Assembly: GCA_021083345.1 (NCBI GenBank)
Contig: JAJGRE010000003.1
Location: forward strand, 310,001-374,000
Origin: Calditrichales bacterium MX18-03
GTDB taxonomy: Bacteria; Bacillota; Clostridia; Lutisporales; Lutisporaceae
DNA: 64,000 nucleotides
Reading direction: 5' to 3'
Part shown: piece after piece, positions 33,046 to 42,424 of the stretch
Layout: each line of letters opens with the position of its first letter
How positions within the stretch are numbered: the first letter of the stretch is position 1
Made by a program: the position numbers and the translations under genes
Notes under the pieces: model-generated
Database searches by the model: none
What the model was told of the DNA's origin: nothing
The model's input: only the letters and a program-made list of their open reading frames with translations

Positions 33046-35943
33046 CTAAAGCTCTAAATACTTTACTATCTCTTTTTCAGGCACCGGCCTGCTGACCAGG
33101 TACCCCTGAATGGCATTACAGCCGCAAGCTGCCAGGTAGTCCTGCTGCTCCTTTAATTCCACCCCTTCTGCGATGACATTGAACCCAATCTCGTGGGCTA
33201 GGGACACAATGGTCCTGACAATCCGCCTTTCCACCCCATCTCTTATGATATCATCGATAAAGGACTTGTCTATCTTCAAAGCATCGATGGGCAAGCTTTT
33301 CAAATAGTTCAGCGACGAATAGCCTGTTCCAAAATCGTCAAGATAAATCAGTATGCCATGCTCTCTCAGTCTGGACAGCTTTGCTGAAACCTCTACAAAG
33401 GACTCAACCAGGGAGGACTCGGTAATTTCCAGCGCGACACTGCCTTCCTTCAGTCCATAGCGCTCATAGGATGCAATGACATCCTCTACAAAGCTGCTGT
33501 CGTTGAGTTGTACCGAGGAGACATTGCAAGAGACGCATATCCCCTTTTGCATCAGTTTTTTTGCGAATGAGAAGCTGCGTTCTATGACCCATTTTCCAAT
33601 CTCATTGATCAAGCCCATTTCCTCGGCCAGATCAATGAATTTCCCGGGAAAAACAAGCCCGTATACAGAGCTTTCCCAGCGGATGAGGGCTTCTATCCCC
33701 GTAATCTGCCCGTTCGCTGCCGCTACCTGCGGCTGGTAGTACAGGATGAACTCATTGTTGTGATAGGCATCCCTCAGGTGCTTTTCCAGCTCGGTTCTTT
33801 CCGAAAGCTCTGCCACCATGCTGTTGTCATAGAAAGCATAGTTATTCTTTCCTTTGCTCTTTGCCTTGTACATCGCCAGATCCGCATGTTTCAGGATCTC
33901 CTCGACACTCATGCCGTCGTTGGGGTAGAGGGCGATGCCGATGCTGCAAGTGATATGGAAGCTTATATCGTCAATGTACACAGCGCCTTTGAACAATTCA
34001 AGCACAGTATCCGCAAGCTGTGAGATTTTGGACTGGTCCGCCGGATTGGAAATGACGATTAAAAACTCGTCCCCACCAATCCGCGAAATCGTCACATCAT
34101 CCGATGTCAGCACGGTCAGCTTCTTGGCAATCTCAATAAGCATCCTGTCTCCGAAGGTATGACCGTGTGTATCGTTAACGATCTTGAAATTGTCAATATC
34201 AATGAAGAATACCGAGCCGAAGCCGCCTTCCCGGCTGCATTTGTCAAGCTTCTCCTGCAATTCGTTCATGATGAAAACCCTGTTGGGCAGCTCTGTGAGG
34301 CTATCATAATAGGCCAGATACCTGATTTTCTCCATATAGCGTTTCCGGTCGGAAATATCTGTTATGGAGCCGGCGCTCCTAATGACTTTACCTTCTTGAT
34401 TTACCATCGCTTTTCCCCTGGACATGAACCATTTATAGACATTTTCCCTTGTCTTCAAGCGGTATTCGGAAACGAAGAACTCGGTTTCACCCTGCAAATG
34501 GGCTTTATAATCCGTGCGGAAGCTTTCTTTGTCGTCGGGATGCATGATGCAAAGAAGTGTCTCATATGCGATGTCCATCTCCCCCTCAGGATAGCCCAGC
34601 AGTTCCTTCAGCCTGTCGGATATCCGGATCCGCTTTTCCTTATTATCCCAATACCAGATGACGTCGTTTGTCCCTTCGGAGATTGAGATATACCGGTCAG
34701 CAAGCTCCTTGATCTCCTCCTGTGATGACTGGATTTCTACAAACTGGTTCCGCAGCTCCTCTTCCGTTGCAGCCAGTTCCTCATAGATTGACGAAAGCTC
34801 ATCATGCTTCTCCTGAAGCTCCTCTTTTGTATCTTTCAGCTCCTGGTATTGGTTCTGAAGTTTCTCCAGGAACTGCTTCCTTTCGGTAATATCCCGCACG
34901 GCTGCTACATAGGCAGGCTTTCCGGACCAGGTCGTCTTTCGCAATGCCACTTCCACATCCAAAAGGGTGCCTTCCATAGGACGTCTGGCCTTCCATTCAA
35001 AAACCAATGAGCCCTGGTCTTCCAGAGTCTTATCCAAGGCTCTGATCTTCTGCCTGGCCAGAACCGGGTCTTCCGACAAGTCTTCAATGCTGTAATTGTA
35101 GACCTCCTCTCGACGCAGTCCGTACATAATACCCATTTGTTTGTTTGCCAACAGCACTTTTCCTGTCTCGTCATGAATCATGATGGTGTCATGTATTGTA
35201 TCGAAGATCGTTCTGATATTGTTTTCTGCATAGGTGCGCTCCTGGATCTCCTGCTGAAGACGTTGATTGCTCTTCAGAAGCATCCTGGCATAAATCAGAA
35301 GGGATATTAGAATAAATGCCGACACCCCTGTATAACCAAGCCTTTGCATCCTAATGATGCCCTCAAGCTTGCCGTAAGTGCTTTCCACATACATACCGGT
35401 ACCGATATAGGCTTCTATCTCGGGTATACCCATCACATAGGACAGCTTTTCCTCTGCAACCGTCCTGTTGGGCGGATAATAGTCATAGGTCACAAAGGAT
35501 CCTGACGGCATTGCTTTCGCAGCATTCGCCAGATCCTGAATGATGAGCCTTCCGTTTGCATCGCGCAGCGTCCATTGGTCAGTGCCTTCCTTTTGGGGTT
35601 CGAAAGGCTGAACCAGCATAATACCGTCATAGGTGCTCATGAAGATATAGTTGGAGCCGAACTCGTCTTCATAAGTCATTTCTCGAACGATGTCACTGAT
35701 CATAATCCTTGCTTCGGCACGATTGATCTCGCCGCTTCTCAACTTTTCCACTATAGGCTTTATGGAATTATAGGCCAAGTGAACCATCTTACTGATGGAA
35801 TTGCGCCGCTGCTGCTGCATGTGAAATTTGAAATCAGTCGATACACTCCGAGCAAACAAATAAGGGAATAACACCATAATCAGGGAATAGATGACCAAAA
35901 CGACTACCCACGCCTGTTTCTGCTTCCGAGACTTGTTTTCCAT
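33046..35943 (-). CDS. Cache-PAS-PAS-GGDEF-EAL cyclic-di-GMP signalling protein
   Basis: A 965-residue membrane protein. Helix 1 at about 10-32 and helix 2 at about 205-225 bracket an extracellular Cache-like domain (DEFGSNYIFMSTYDGIMLVQ, YDYYPPNRT, YVMGIPEIEAYIGTGMYV). Then come PAS1 (FDTIHDTIMIHDETGKVLLA), a coiled coil, PAS2 with PAC (WYWDNKEKRIRISDRLKELL), a GGDEF domain with an intact RIGGDEF, and an EAL domain with GIEALIRW, LEITESSL, LDDFGTGYSSL, KIDKSFI, AEGVE and QGYLVSRP all present. Both catalytic sites look competent, so it may make or break c-di-GMP depending on its ligand. ATG at 35943 is 8 bases from GGGGG. Confidence 0.92.
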   Translation of the reverse strand: MENKSRKQKQAWVVVLVIYSLIMVLFPYLFARSVSTDFKFHMQQQRRNSISKMVHLAYNSIKPIVEKLRSGEINRAEARIMISDIVREMTYEDEFGSNYIFMSTYDGIMLVQPFEPQKEGTDQWTLRDANGRLIIQDLANAAKAMPSGSFVTYDYYPPNRTVAEEKLSYVMGIPEIEAYIGTGMYVESTYGKLEGIIRMQRLGYTGVSAFILISLLIYARMLLKSNQRLQQEIQERTYAENNIRTIFDTIHDTIMIHDETGKVLLANKQMGIMYGLRREEVYNYSIEDLSEDPVLARQKIRALDKTLEDQGSLVFEWKARRPMEGTLLDVEVALRKTTWSGKPAYVAAVRDITERKQFLEKLQNQYQELKDTKEELQEKHDELSSIYEELAATEEELRNQFVEIQSSQEEIKELADRYISISEGTNDVIWYWDNKEKRIRISDRLKELLGYPEGEMDIAYETLLCIMHPDDKESFRTDYKAHLQGETEFFVSEYRLKTRENVYKWFMSRGKAMVNQEGKVIRSAGSITDISDRKRYMEKIRYLAYYDSLTELPNRVFIMNELQEKLDKCSREGGFGSVFFIDIDNFKIVNDTHGHTFGDRMLIEIAKKLTVLTSDDVTISRIGGDEFLIVISNPADQSKISQLADTVLELFKGAVYIDDISFHITCSIGIALYPNDGMSVEEILKHADLAMYKAKSKGKNNYAFYDNSMVAELSERTELEKHLRDAYHNNEFILYYQPQVAAANGQITGIEALIRWESSVYGLVFPGKFIDLAEEMGLINEIGKWVIERSFSFAKKLMQKGICVSCNVSSVQLNDSSFVEDVIASYERYGLKEGSVALEITESSLVESFVEVSAKLSRLREHGILIYLDDFGTGYSSLNYLKSLPIDALKIDKSFIDDIIRDGVERRIVRTIVSLAHEIGFNVIAEGVELKEQQDYLAACGCNAIQGYLVSRPVPEKEIVKYLEL

Positions 35944-36060
35944 TCTCATGACCCCCACTGTGTCAAAATCAACAAAATAATGATTATATGACCGTTATTC
36001 TATATTAATCTGCAAATTCCTCCATTATGATGGATAAAATTACAAAATATGATGGTAAAA

Positions 36061-36115
36061 AGCAGGAGCAGACCTAGAATTGAATGCCTGATTCAACTCA
36101 AGGACTGCCCCTGCT
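36061..36115 (-). terminator. Terminator after the LysM flavoprotein gene
   Basis: AGCAGGAGCAG pairs with CTGCCCCTGCT (one mismatch), with an inner TTGAAT/ATTCAA stem, and is followed by TTTTTACC on the minus strand. Confidence 0.8.
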
Positions 36116-36148
36116 ATTATCTGTTCTTACCCGATATGATGCGTTATC

Positions 36149-38131
36149 CTACTTTCCTGAAGCTGCGCTTTCACCTGCGATCTTGCCGAAGACCTGTGTA
36201 TCCGGCAGCGCATTGCCGCCCAAACGGTTGGAGCCGTGGATGCCGCCTGTGGTCTCGCCTGCAGCATACAAGCCCGGTATGATCTTTCCAGCCTTATCCA
36301 AGACCTGGGCACTTGTATTGATTTCAATACCGCCCATGGTGTGGTGAACTGTCGGTACGCGCGCACCTGCATAGAAAGGCGCTGTGTCGATCTTATCTGC
36401 AAATAAGGTTCTGCCGTAAGCATCCGGGCCACCTTTTTCCACTGCCGTGTTGAATTCCGCTACAGCCTTGACAAGATTTTCCGGGCTAACACCGATCTGC
36501 TTTGCCAGGTCTTCCAGCGTGTCGCCTTTGAAGGCTCTGCCCTCTGCGATGAGCTGGTCTATGGTCTCATTGAAGTTGTTCTTGGTTGAGCCGGTCGGGT
36601 AGGAGTGCTTATCAAGGATAACCCACATGAAGGAATCCTTTTGCTCAAACAATGCCTTCGTCATTACGTCTCTTCTTGCACCCTCATCCACAAAGCGGTT
36701 TCCATCCTTGTTGACGAAAATACGGTTTTCAACGCCCTGTTCGATGTTGCCGCTCAGGCTTCCGGTTACTGGGTCGCCCATGGGCAACAGCTGGATTTCT
36801 TCCAGCCCTATGAGGTTGGCACCGGCCTTTTCAGCCATGAACAGACCGTCGCCGGTTGCGCCCGGATGGTTGGTTGTTTTGATGGTGGTAAGTGCAGGCC
36901 ACTTTTTGTTATATTTATCTCTCATTTCAATGTTGGCACCGAAACCGCCTGTTGCCACGACCACGCCCTTGCTTGCCCTGGCTGTGACGCTTCCGTCTGC
37001 GCTTTCTGCCTTAACCCCAACAACCCTACCATCTTCAACGATCAGCTCGGTTGCCTTGGTGTTCAGCATGATTTCAATATCATTGCTGTGTGCCTTTATG
37101 TAGTTCATATGCGTGTTGATATAGCCTGTTCCCAGCGGCTCAACCGGTTTGTGGGTTCTTGGCCATAATGCACCCAGAACGGTAAAGATATCTGCCTTGA
37201 ACTTCATGCCCAGGCTTTCCAGCCATTCCAGCGTCGGATAGGCCTTTTCCACCAATGTTCTCACCATTTCAGGCTTGCCAAGCTTGTCGCCGCCTTCGAT
37301 GGTCTGGGTATAATGCTTTTCGATAGAGTCTTCTATTCCAAGGGGTACCTGTCTCTTAGGGTCAACTGCATTGAATGCTGCGCCGGAAATAATCGTATTT
37401 CCGCCAACCTTCGGCATCTTTTCCAGAACGAGGACCTTTGCGCCATTCTGGTGTGCCGAGACAGCAGCAGCTAGGCCTGCTCCGCCCCCACCGACAATGA
37501 CTACGTCAGCCTGCTTTTCTATCAATGTGCCTGCAGCAGCACTCTTTTGCGGCTTCTTCTGGTAGTCCGCCAGATTGACGCCTGCTTTTCCCAGCGCCTG
37601 CGTCACTGCTGCCAGAATGCCCTTACTGGAAATAGTTGCGCCTGCAACCGTATCAACAGCAACACTCTGATGCTTGATAATCTCATCGGATATCTGCTTG
37701 ATAGCGATGTCGCCGACTCCCGGTGTTTCATCCTGCCATAGGATCTGAATCCCTTTGATTGCTTTGCCTTCCATGGTTACGGCCACCTGGATATTACCGT
37801 GAACACCTTTGCCTTCGCCTGTTAAGTCGCCTCTTTTAAGTGAAGCGGCAGTTGCCGGTGCTTTAGGAGCTGCTTTGGTTGTTCCGCTTGCGGACGATAC
37901 TGCCTCAGCAGTTGTGCCATCAAGCTTCAATATCTGCCCGGGATAGATCAGATGCGGGCTCTTCAGCTGGTTTACCTCAGCAAGCTGCTGCCATGTCAGC
38001 TGATTTGCTTCTGCAATTTTCCATAATACGTCACCGGTTTTTACCGTGTACGTACTGTCTGCAAAAACTGCGGTGATATTTGCGAAAACCAATACCGCAA
38101 TCAGCAGCAGGCTCATTGCCTTTTTTCTCAT
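36149..38131 (-). CDS. Exported LysM - FMN-binding - FAD flavoprotein reductase
   Basis: A 660-residue exported enzyme. Signal peptide at 1-24 (ends AVFA), LysM wall-binding domain at 27-71 (YTVKTGDVLWKIAEANQL, YPGQILKL), a low-complexity Ala/Thr linker, an FMN-bind domain at about 105-185 with the flavinylation motif DTVAGATISS (Thr166 would carry FMN, placed by ApbE), and a fumarate-reductase-like FAD domain from 208 (VVIVGGGGAGLAAAVSAHQN to GGIHGSNRLGGNAL). Relatives reduce fumarate, urocanate or other enoates outside the cell. There are no haem-binding CxxCH motifs. It is divergent from a TetR regulator with large palindromes between. Confidence 0.88.
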   Translation of the reverse strand: MRKKAMSLLLIAVLVFANITAVFADSTYTVKTGDVLWKIAEANQLTWQQLAEVNQLKSPHLIYPGQILKLDGTTAEAVSSASGTTKAAPKAPATAASLKRGDLTGEGKGVHGNIQVAVTMEGKAIKGIQILWQDETPGVGDIAIKQISDEIIKHQSVAVDTVAGATISSKGILAAVTQALGKAGVNLADYQKKPQKSAAAGTLIEKQADVVIVGGGGAGLAAAVSAHQNGAKVLVLEKMPKVGGNTIISGAAFNAVDPKRQVPLGIEDSIEKHYTQTIEGGDKLGKPEMVRTLVEKAYPTLEWLESLGMKFKADIFTVLGALWPRTHKPVEPLGTGYINTHMNYIKAHSNDIEIMLNTKATELIVEDGRVVGVKAESADGSVTARASKGVVVATGGFGANIEMRDKYNKKWPALTTIKTTNHPGATGDGLFMAEKAGANLIGLEEIQLLPMGDPVTGSLSGNIEQGVENRIFVNKDGNRFVDEGARRDVMTKALFEQKDSFMWVILDKHSYPTGSTKNNFNETIDQLIAEGRAFKGDTLEDLAKQIGVSPENLVKAVAEFNTAVEKGGPDAYGRTLFADKIDTAPFYAGARVPTVHHTMGGIEINTSAQVLDKAGKIIPGLYAAGETTGGIHGSNRLGGNALPDTQVFGKIAGESAASGK

Positions 38132-38161
38132 GATTCACCCTCCTTAAATTGATTATTTAAA

Positions 38162-38180
38162 AATACGGGCATACCGTATT
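38162..38180. promoter_or_regulatory. Inverted repeat 1 between flavoprotein and TetR genes
   Basis: AATACGG-GCATA-CCGTATT: 7-bp arms with a 5-base spacer, 31 bases before the flavoprotein start codon, in a position fit for repression of that gene. Confidence 0.5.
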
Positions 38181-38207
38181 TTTTACCGAATAAGTTCACA
38201 TTTCGTC

Positions 38208-38243
38208 GAATATATTCAATGAATTTATTCATTGAATATATTC
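38208..38243. promoter_or_regulatory. Inverted repeat 2, probable TetR operator
   Basis: A perfect 16-bp inverted repeat (38208-38223 against 38228-38243) around TTTA. Each arm begins or ends with GAATATATTC, which is itself a palindrome, so the site could hold two dimers. It lies in the 256-base spacer between the divergent genes. Confidence 0.65.
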
Positions 38244-38387
38244 ATTTTATAACATTGTTAATTATTCGTCAATAGTTTTAGCAATATTTGGTTCAAATTT
38301 GACAAATCATTTTTGTCTTATATAATTAAGATGAGGATGAATTGAAACCAGATGACTGAATATAAAGATGATTTCAGGAGAGGGAAT

Positions 38388-38975
38388 ATGTCACAGAAAA
38401 GAATGACGAAAAGACAAATTCAGGCGCAGAATACCAAGGATAACATATACCGTACCGCCGTTGAATTGATGGAGAAAAAAGGACTTCAAAACATCACGGT
38501 AGAAGAGATTTGCAAAAAAGCCGGTGTGTCGGTAGGCTCCTTTTATAATTGCTTTAAATCCAAGAACGATATCCTTAACGAAGTATACAAGGTAGCAGAC
38601 GATTACTTCCTGAACGTGGTAGCGGACGCTCCCGATTTGAAAGAAGGAAATACCCGGGACAAGATCATCCGCTACTTTCATTACTATGCGGATTACAATA
38701 TTTGCCGGGGCATTGATTTTGTGATGCAATTGTATAATGTACAGAATACGCTGTTTATCATGAAAGGAAGGCACATGCAAACAATATTGCAGCGTATTGT
38801 AGAGGCCGGACAAAAAAACGGTGAGATTCGAACGGATATGACGGCTGAAGAAATCGTCAGATTCCTGTTTGTTTCTGTCAGAGGTGTCGTCTATGACTGG
38901 TGCCTTCATAACGGCCAGTATGATTTGGATGATGCAGTGGTGAGTCATGTAAAAAAACTGGTTATGGTCCTATGA
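38388..38975 (+). CDS. TetR-family transcriptional regulator
   Basis: A 195-residue TetR/AcrR regulator: N-terminal HTH at about 14-60 (IYRTAVELMEKKGLQNITVE, then KAGVSVGSFYNCFKSKNDIL) and a C-terminal ligand domain rich in aromatic residues (YFHYYADYNICRGIDFVMQL). ATG at 38388 has AGGAGAGGG before it; the ATG at 38352 has no ribosome site. It is divergent from the LysM flavoprotein gene, which it probably controls through the palindromes at 38162-38243. The ligand is unknown, perhaps the enoate substrate of the reductase. Confidence 0.85.
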   Translation: MSQKRMTKRQIQAQNTKDNIYRTAVELMEKKGLQNITVEEICKKAGVSVGSFYNCFKSKNDILNEVYKVADDYFLNVVADAPDLKEGNTRDKIIRYFHYYADYNICRGIDFVMQLYNVQNTLFIMKGRHMQTILQRIVEAGQKNGEIRTDMTAEEIVRFLFVSVRGVVYDWCLHNGQYDLDDAVVSHVKKLVMVL

Positions 38976-38978
38976 ATA

Positions 38979-39009
38979 AAGTGCCGGTCTGTCAGTCAGA
39001 CCGGCACTT
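38979..39009. terminator. Bidirectional terminator between the TetR gene and folD
   Basis: AAGTGCCGGTCTG pairs with CAGACCGGCACTT around a 5-base loop, in the short gap between convergent genes. It also ends the Wood-Ljungdahl gene block. Confidence 0.85.
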
Positions 39010-39012
39010 CCT

Positions 39013-39861
39013 CTATTTACTCCATTTCGCTGCCTGTATTACATGCTTGGCAAGGACCGATGTCGTTACCGTGCCTACCCCACCCGGGACAGGCGTAATT
39101 CCGGCGGTCTTCTGCTCAACCTTGTCAAAATCCACATCGCCGCAGAGATTTCCGTTTTCATCCAGATTGATGCCCACATCAATGACGATCTGCCCTTCAG
39201 AAACAAAGGCATCCGTCACCATCTTAGCCTTGCCTGCAGCTGCAATGATTATATCTGCTTCCCGGCAGGTTTCCTCGATGTGATGGGTTTTTGTATGGCA
39301 AATGGTAACCGTTGCGTGCTTTTTCAAAAGCAGCATGGCTAAAGGCTTTCCGACCACCAAGCTCCGGCCGACCACCGCCACTTTTTTCCCCTTTACGTCT
39401 ACGTTATAATGCGCCAGCATTTCCATGACCGCCTCCGGGGTACAAGGTGCAAATCCCGTTTCATCACCTTCAAACACTTTTGCCACGTTGACCGGGTTCA
39501 GGCAATCCACATCCTTCTCGGGACTGATGACATACTTGATGACGTTTTCATCGATTTGCCCCGGCAGCGGCCTGAACAAGAGGATGCCATGTATGGAACC
39601 GTCCCCATTCAGCTTTCTTATCTCACCAACAAGCGCCTCCTGCGTGAGTATCTCCGGGTATTCAAATACCCTGCACCGGATCCCCAAGCCCTCGCACCTC
39701 TTAATGGCACCCTTCTCGTATGCAAGATCATCAGGCCTTGCCCCCAGCCTCACAATGGCAAGTACTGGGGTTATGCCTCCGGCGTTTAAAGTCTCAACTT
39801 CCTTCAGAAGCCTATCCTTCATGGCGCTAACCACTTCTGCGCCCTTCATTAATACTGCCAT
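39013..39861 (-). CDS. folD: Bifunctional methylene-THF dehydrogenase / methenyl-THF cyclohydrolase
   Basis: A 282-residue FolD. It has the substrate-site YEKGAIKRCEGLGI (with the catalytic Lys), the DGSIHGILLFRPLPGQID segment, KDVDCLNPVNV, the cofactor-site GRSLVVGKPLAMLLLKKHAT and TPVPGGVGTVTTSVL. The YxxxK arrangement supports both activities, so no separate cyclohydrolase (fchA) is required, and none is seen. In the pathway it converts methenyl- to methylene-THF. It is the last gene of the minus-strand block, 18 bases after fhs, with GGGAGG before the ATG and a strong terminator behind. Confidence 0.95.
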   Translation of the reverse strand: MAVLMKGAEVVSAMKDRLLKEVETLNAGGITPVLAIVRLGARPDDLAYEKGAIKRCEGLGIRCRVFEYPEILTQEALVGEIRKLNGDGSIHGILLFRPLPGQIDENVIKYVISPEKDVDCLNPVNVAKVFEGDETGFAPCTPEAVMEMLAHYNVDVKGKKVAVVGRSLVVGKPLAMLLLKKHATVTICHTKTHHIEETCREADIIIAAAGKAKMVTDAFVSEGQIVIDVGINLDENGNLCGDVDFDKVEQKTAGITPVPGGVGTVTTSVLAKHVIQAAKWSK

Positions 39862-39879
39862 GCAACAACCTCCCTATGC

Positions 39880-41559
39880 TTAGAAAAGTCCGGAAATCCT
39901 GCCGGTGGAGTCCACGTCGATGCTCTCTGCCGATGGAACCTTTGGAAGTCCCGGCATGGTCATGATTTCACCTGTCAGTGCGACGATAAAGCCTGCTCCT
40001 GCAGATACCTTGACATTTCTTACCGCAACTCTGAAGCCTGCCGGACGCCCAAGCTTCTTTGGATCATCCGTCAGAGAGTACTGCGTCTTGGCCATGCAGA
40101 TGGGCAGATTGCCGAAGCCCAGTGCTTCCAACCGTTCTATTTCCTTCAATGCGGCCGGTGCAAAATCAACACCGTCGCCGCCATATATGCGGGATACGAT
40201 TGCTTCAATTTTCTCCTTGATGGATGCTTCTGCTTCATAAGAGAAGCTGAACTTGCTTCCGCCTTCTTCCACCAGCCTGACAACTTCTCTGGCCAGCCTT
40301 TCGCCGCCTTCTCCGCCCTTTGCCCACACCTCGGAAAGCGCCACATTGGCCCCGTATTCCTTGCACTTATCCTCAATCAGCTTCAGCTCGTTCTCGGTGT
40401 CTGTGGGGAAGCGGTTAATGGCAACGACTGCAGGCAGTCCGAACTTGGTAGTGATGTTCTCTATATGCTTCAGCAGGTTGGGAAGGCCTTTTTCCAGTAC
40501 TGTCAGGTTTTCCACACCCAGCTCTGCTTTGGCTGCACCACCGTGGTGCTTCAGCGCTCTGACGGTAGCAACGATAACCACAGCCGATGGCCTCAATCCG
40601 GCAATCCGGCACTTGATGTCGATGAATTTCTCTGCACCCAGATCCGCACCAAAACCGGCTTCCGTCACCACATAATCCGCCAGCTTAAGCGCCAGTCTTG
40701 TAGCCATGATGCTATTGCAGCCATGAGCTATATTGGCGAAGGGACCGCCATGGATAAAGGCAGGCGTATGCTCCAGGGTCTGAACCAGGTTGGGCTTCAG
40801 GGCGTCCTTCAAAAGTGCGGCCATAGCGCCTTCAGCCTTCAGCTGTCCTGCTGTGACTGGCTTGTCGTCGTATGTATAGCCTACTATGATATTTTTGAGC
40901 TTTTCCTTCAAATGATCCAGGTCCTTTGATAAGCATAGGATGGCCATCACTTCGGAGGCCACTGTGATGTCGAAGCCGTCTTCACGGGGTGTTCCATTGG
41001 CTTTGCCGCCCAAGCCGTCCGTTATAAACCGCAGCTGTCTGTCGTTCATATCCATGCATCTTTTCCAAGTGATCCTTCTGGGGTCAATACCCAGTTGATT
41101 GCCTTGATAGATGTGATTATCCAGCATGGCAGCCAGCAGGTTGTTTGCGGCACCGATTGCGTGCATATCGCCGGTAAAGTGAAGGTTGATGTCTTCCATG
41201 GGTACAACCTGGGCATAACCACCGCCTGCTGCACCGCCCTTAACACCGAATACCGGTCCCAGTGAGGGTTCCCTAAGTGCAATTATGGTATTTTTGCCGA
41301 TCTTCTGAAGCGCATCGCCCAAGCCCACTGTCGTGGTGGTCTTTCCTTCACCTGCGGGGGTTGGGTTGATGGCTGTTACAAGAATAAGTTTTCCGTCTTC
41401 CCTGTCTTTCATCGTATCCAACACGTTGTAATTGACCTTGGCTTTAAAATTCCCATAAAGCTCAAAATCCTTCTTTTCGATCCCCAGCTTCGCAGCCACC
41501 TCTTCAATAGGCATCATTTCAGAGCTCTGTGCAATTTCGATATCGCTTTTATACTGCAT
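39880..41559 (-). CDS. fhs: Formate--tetrahydrofolate ligase
   Basis: A 559-residue formyl-THF synthetase, which activates formate with ATP on tetrahydrofolate, the first folate step of acetogenesis. Features: N-terminal SDIEIAQ, the P-loop-like [36 protein letters not shown], the [18 protein letters not shown] segment, [20 protein letters not shown] and [16 protein letters not shown]. Length matches the family. GGAGGGG precedes the ATG. It sits between the Flx-like electron module and folD, in the same block as the methyl-branch genes. Confidence 0.96.
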   Translation of the reverse strand: MQYKSDIEIAQSSEMMPIEEVAAKLGIEKKDFELYGNFKAKVNYNVLDTMKDREDGKLILVTAINPTPAGEGKTTTTVGLGDALQKIGKNTIIALREPSLGPVFGVKGGAAGGGYAQVVPMEDINLHFTGDMHAIGAANNLLAAMLDNHIYQGNQLGIDPRRITWKRCMDMNDRQLRFITDGLGGKANGTPREDGFDITVASEVMAILCLSKDLDHLKEKLKNIIVGYTYDDKPVTAGQLKAEGAMAALLKDALKPNLVQTLEHTPAFIHGGPFANIAHGCNSIMATRLALKLADYVVTEAGFGADLGAEKFIDIKCRIAGLRPSAVVIVATVRALKHHGGAAKAELGVENLTVLEKGLPNLLKHIENITTKFGLPAVVAINRFPTDTENELKLIEDKCKEYGANVALSEVWAKGGEGGERLAREVVRLVEEGGSKFSFSYEAEASIKEKIEAIVSRIYGGDGVDFAPAALKEIERLEALGFGNLPICMAKTQYSLTDDPKKLGRPAGFRVAVRNVKVSAGAGFIVALTGEIMTMPGLPKVPSAESIDVDSTGRISGLF

Positions 41560-41590
41560 ACTTCTTCCCCTCCATTAATTAATAGGTATT

Positions 41591-42424
41591 CTAATACTCC
41601 CCGGGCATTTGCGACAGCTGCGCCATACTAAACACCGGCCCATCGATGCACACATACTGATGGCCTATATTGCACTTTCCGCATTTGCCCACGCCGCAGG
41701 TCATCCGCATTTCCAGCGTCGTCAGGATTTTTTCCTTTGGTATCCCAAGCTCAACCAGCTTGCCGGACACAAACTTGATCATGATGGGTGGCCCGCAAAG
41801 CACGGCATAGGTATTGGCCGTATCGATATCCATTTCCGAAACCAGGACATGGGGAAAACCAACCCGCTCATCCCAGCCTTCCTCCGGCCTGTCGATGGTA
41901 CAGGTAACACTGGTCCTGTCAATCTTCCGCCATTCCTCAAATTCCCTGCGGTATATGAAGTCCCCGGAACCTCTGGCAGCCAGCAGCATCTGGATATCGC
42001 CATACTTACTCCGATTCTGCTCATCGAACATATAGAGGAGCAGCGGTCTGAGCGGGGCTAGCCCCAGGCCTCCTGCGATGACGAGAATCTTGCTTCCCTC
42101 CATCTCCTTTACCGGAAAGGTGTTCCCGAAGGGTCCACGGATCCACACCTTGGACCCGGCCTTCAGGCTGTGAAGTGCCTCTGTCACAAGTCCGACCCGT
42201 TTGATGCTCAATTCGATGTATTCCTTGTTCAATGGCGAGGATGCAAAGCCAAAGGGTGCCTCTCCCACGCCGGGAATGGACAGCTCAACAAATTGCCCCG
42301 GCATGAAATCCATTTTCCCGCCGTCGGTAAACTTAAGCCGGTACGTCTTGATATCCAGGTCTGATGAGGTTTCCTGTATGACCTCCACCAGTTCGGCTTT
42401 CTGCGGCAAATACGGATTGCTCAC
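41591..42424 (-). CDS. FlxA/AsrB-like FAD/NAD(P)-binding oxidoreductase with 2Fe-2S site
   Basis: A 277-residue ferredoxin-reductase-type protein. The FAD domain contains MPGQFVELSIPG and the KRVGLVTEALHSL region, the NAD(P) domain GGLGLAPLRPLLLYM and CGPPIMIKF, and the C-terminus four Cys (TCGVGKCGKCNIG, then VCIDGPVF) as in PyrK/AsrB 2Fe-2S sites. The start is GTG at 42424: GTGA overlaps the TGA stop of the previous gene and GGAGGGG lies 6 bases upstream. By position it matches FlxA of FlxABCD-HdrABC complexes, the subunit that takes hydride from NADH. The NADH preference is inferred from the family. Confidence 0.8.
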   Translation of the reverse strand: MSNPYLPQKAELVEVIQETSSDLDIKTYRLKFTDGGKMDFMPGQFVELSIPGVGEAPFGFASSPLNKEYIELSIKRVGLVTEALHSLKAGSKVWIRGPFGNTFPVKEMEGSKILVIAGGLGLAPLRPLLLYMFDEQNRSKYGDIQMLLAARGSGDFIYRREFEEWRKIDRTSVTCTIDRPEEGWDERVGFPHVLVSEMDIDTANTYAVLCGPPIMIKFVSGKLVELGIPKEKILTTLEMRMTCGVGKCGKCNIGHQYVCIDGPVFSMAQLSQMPGEY

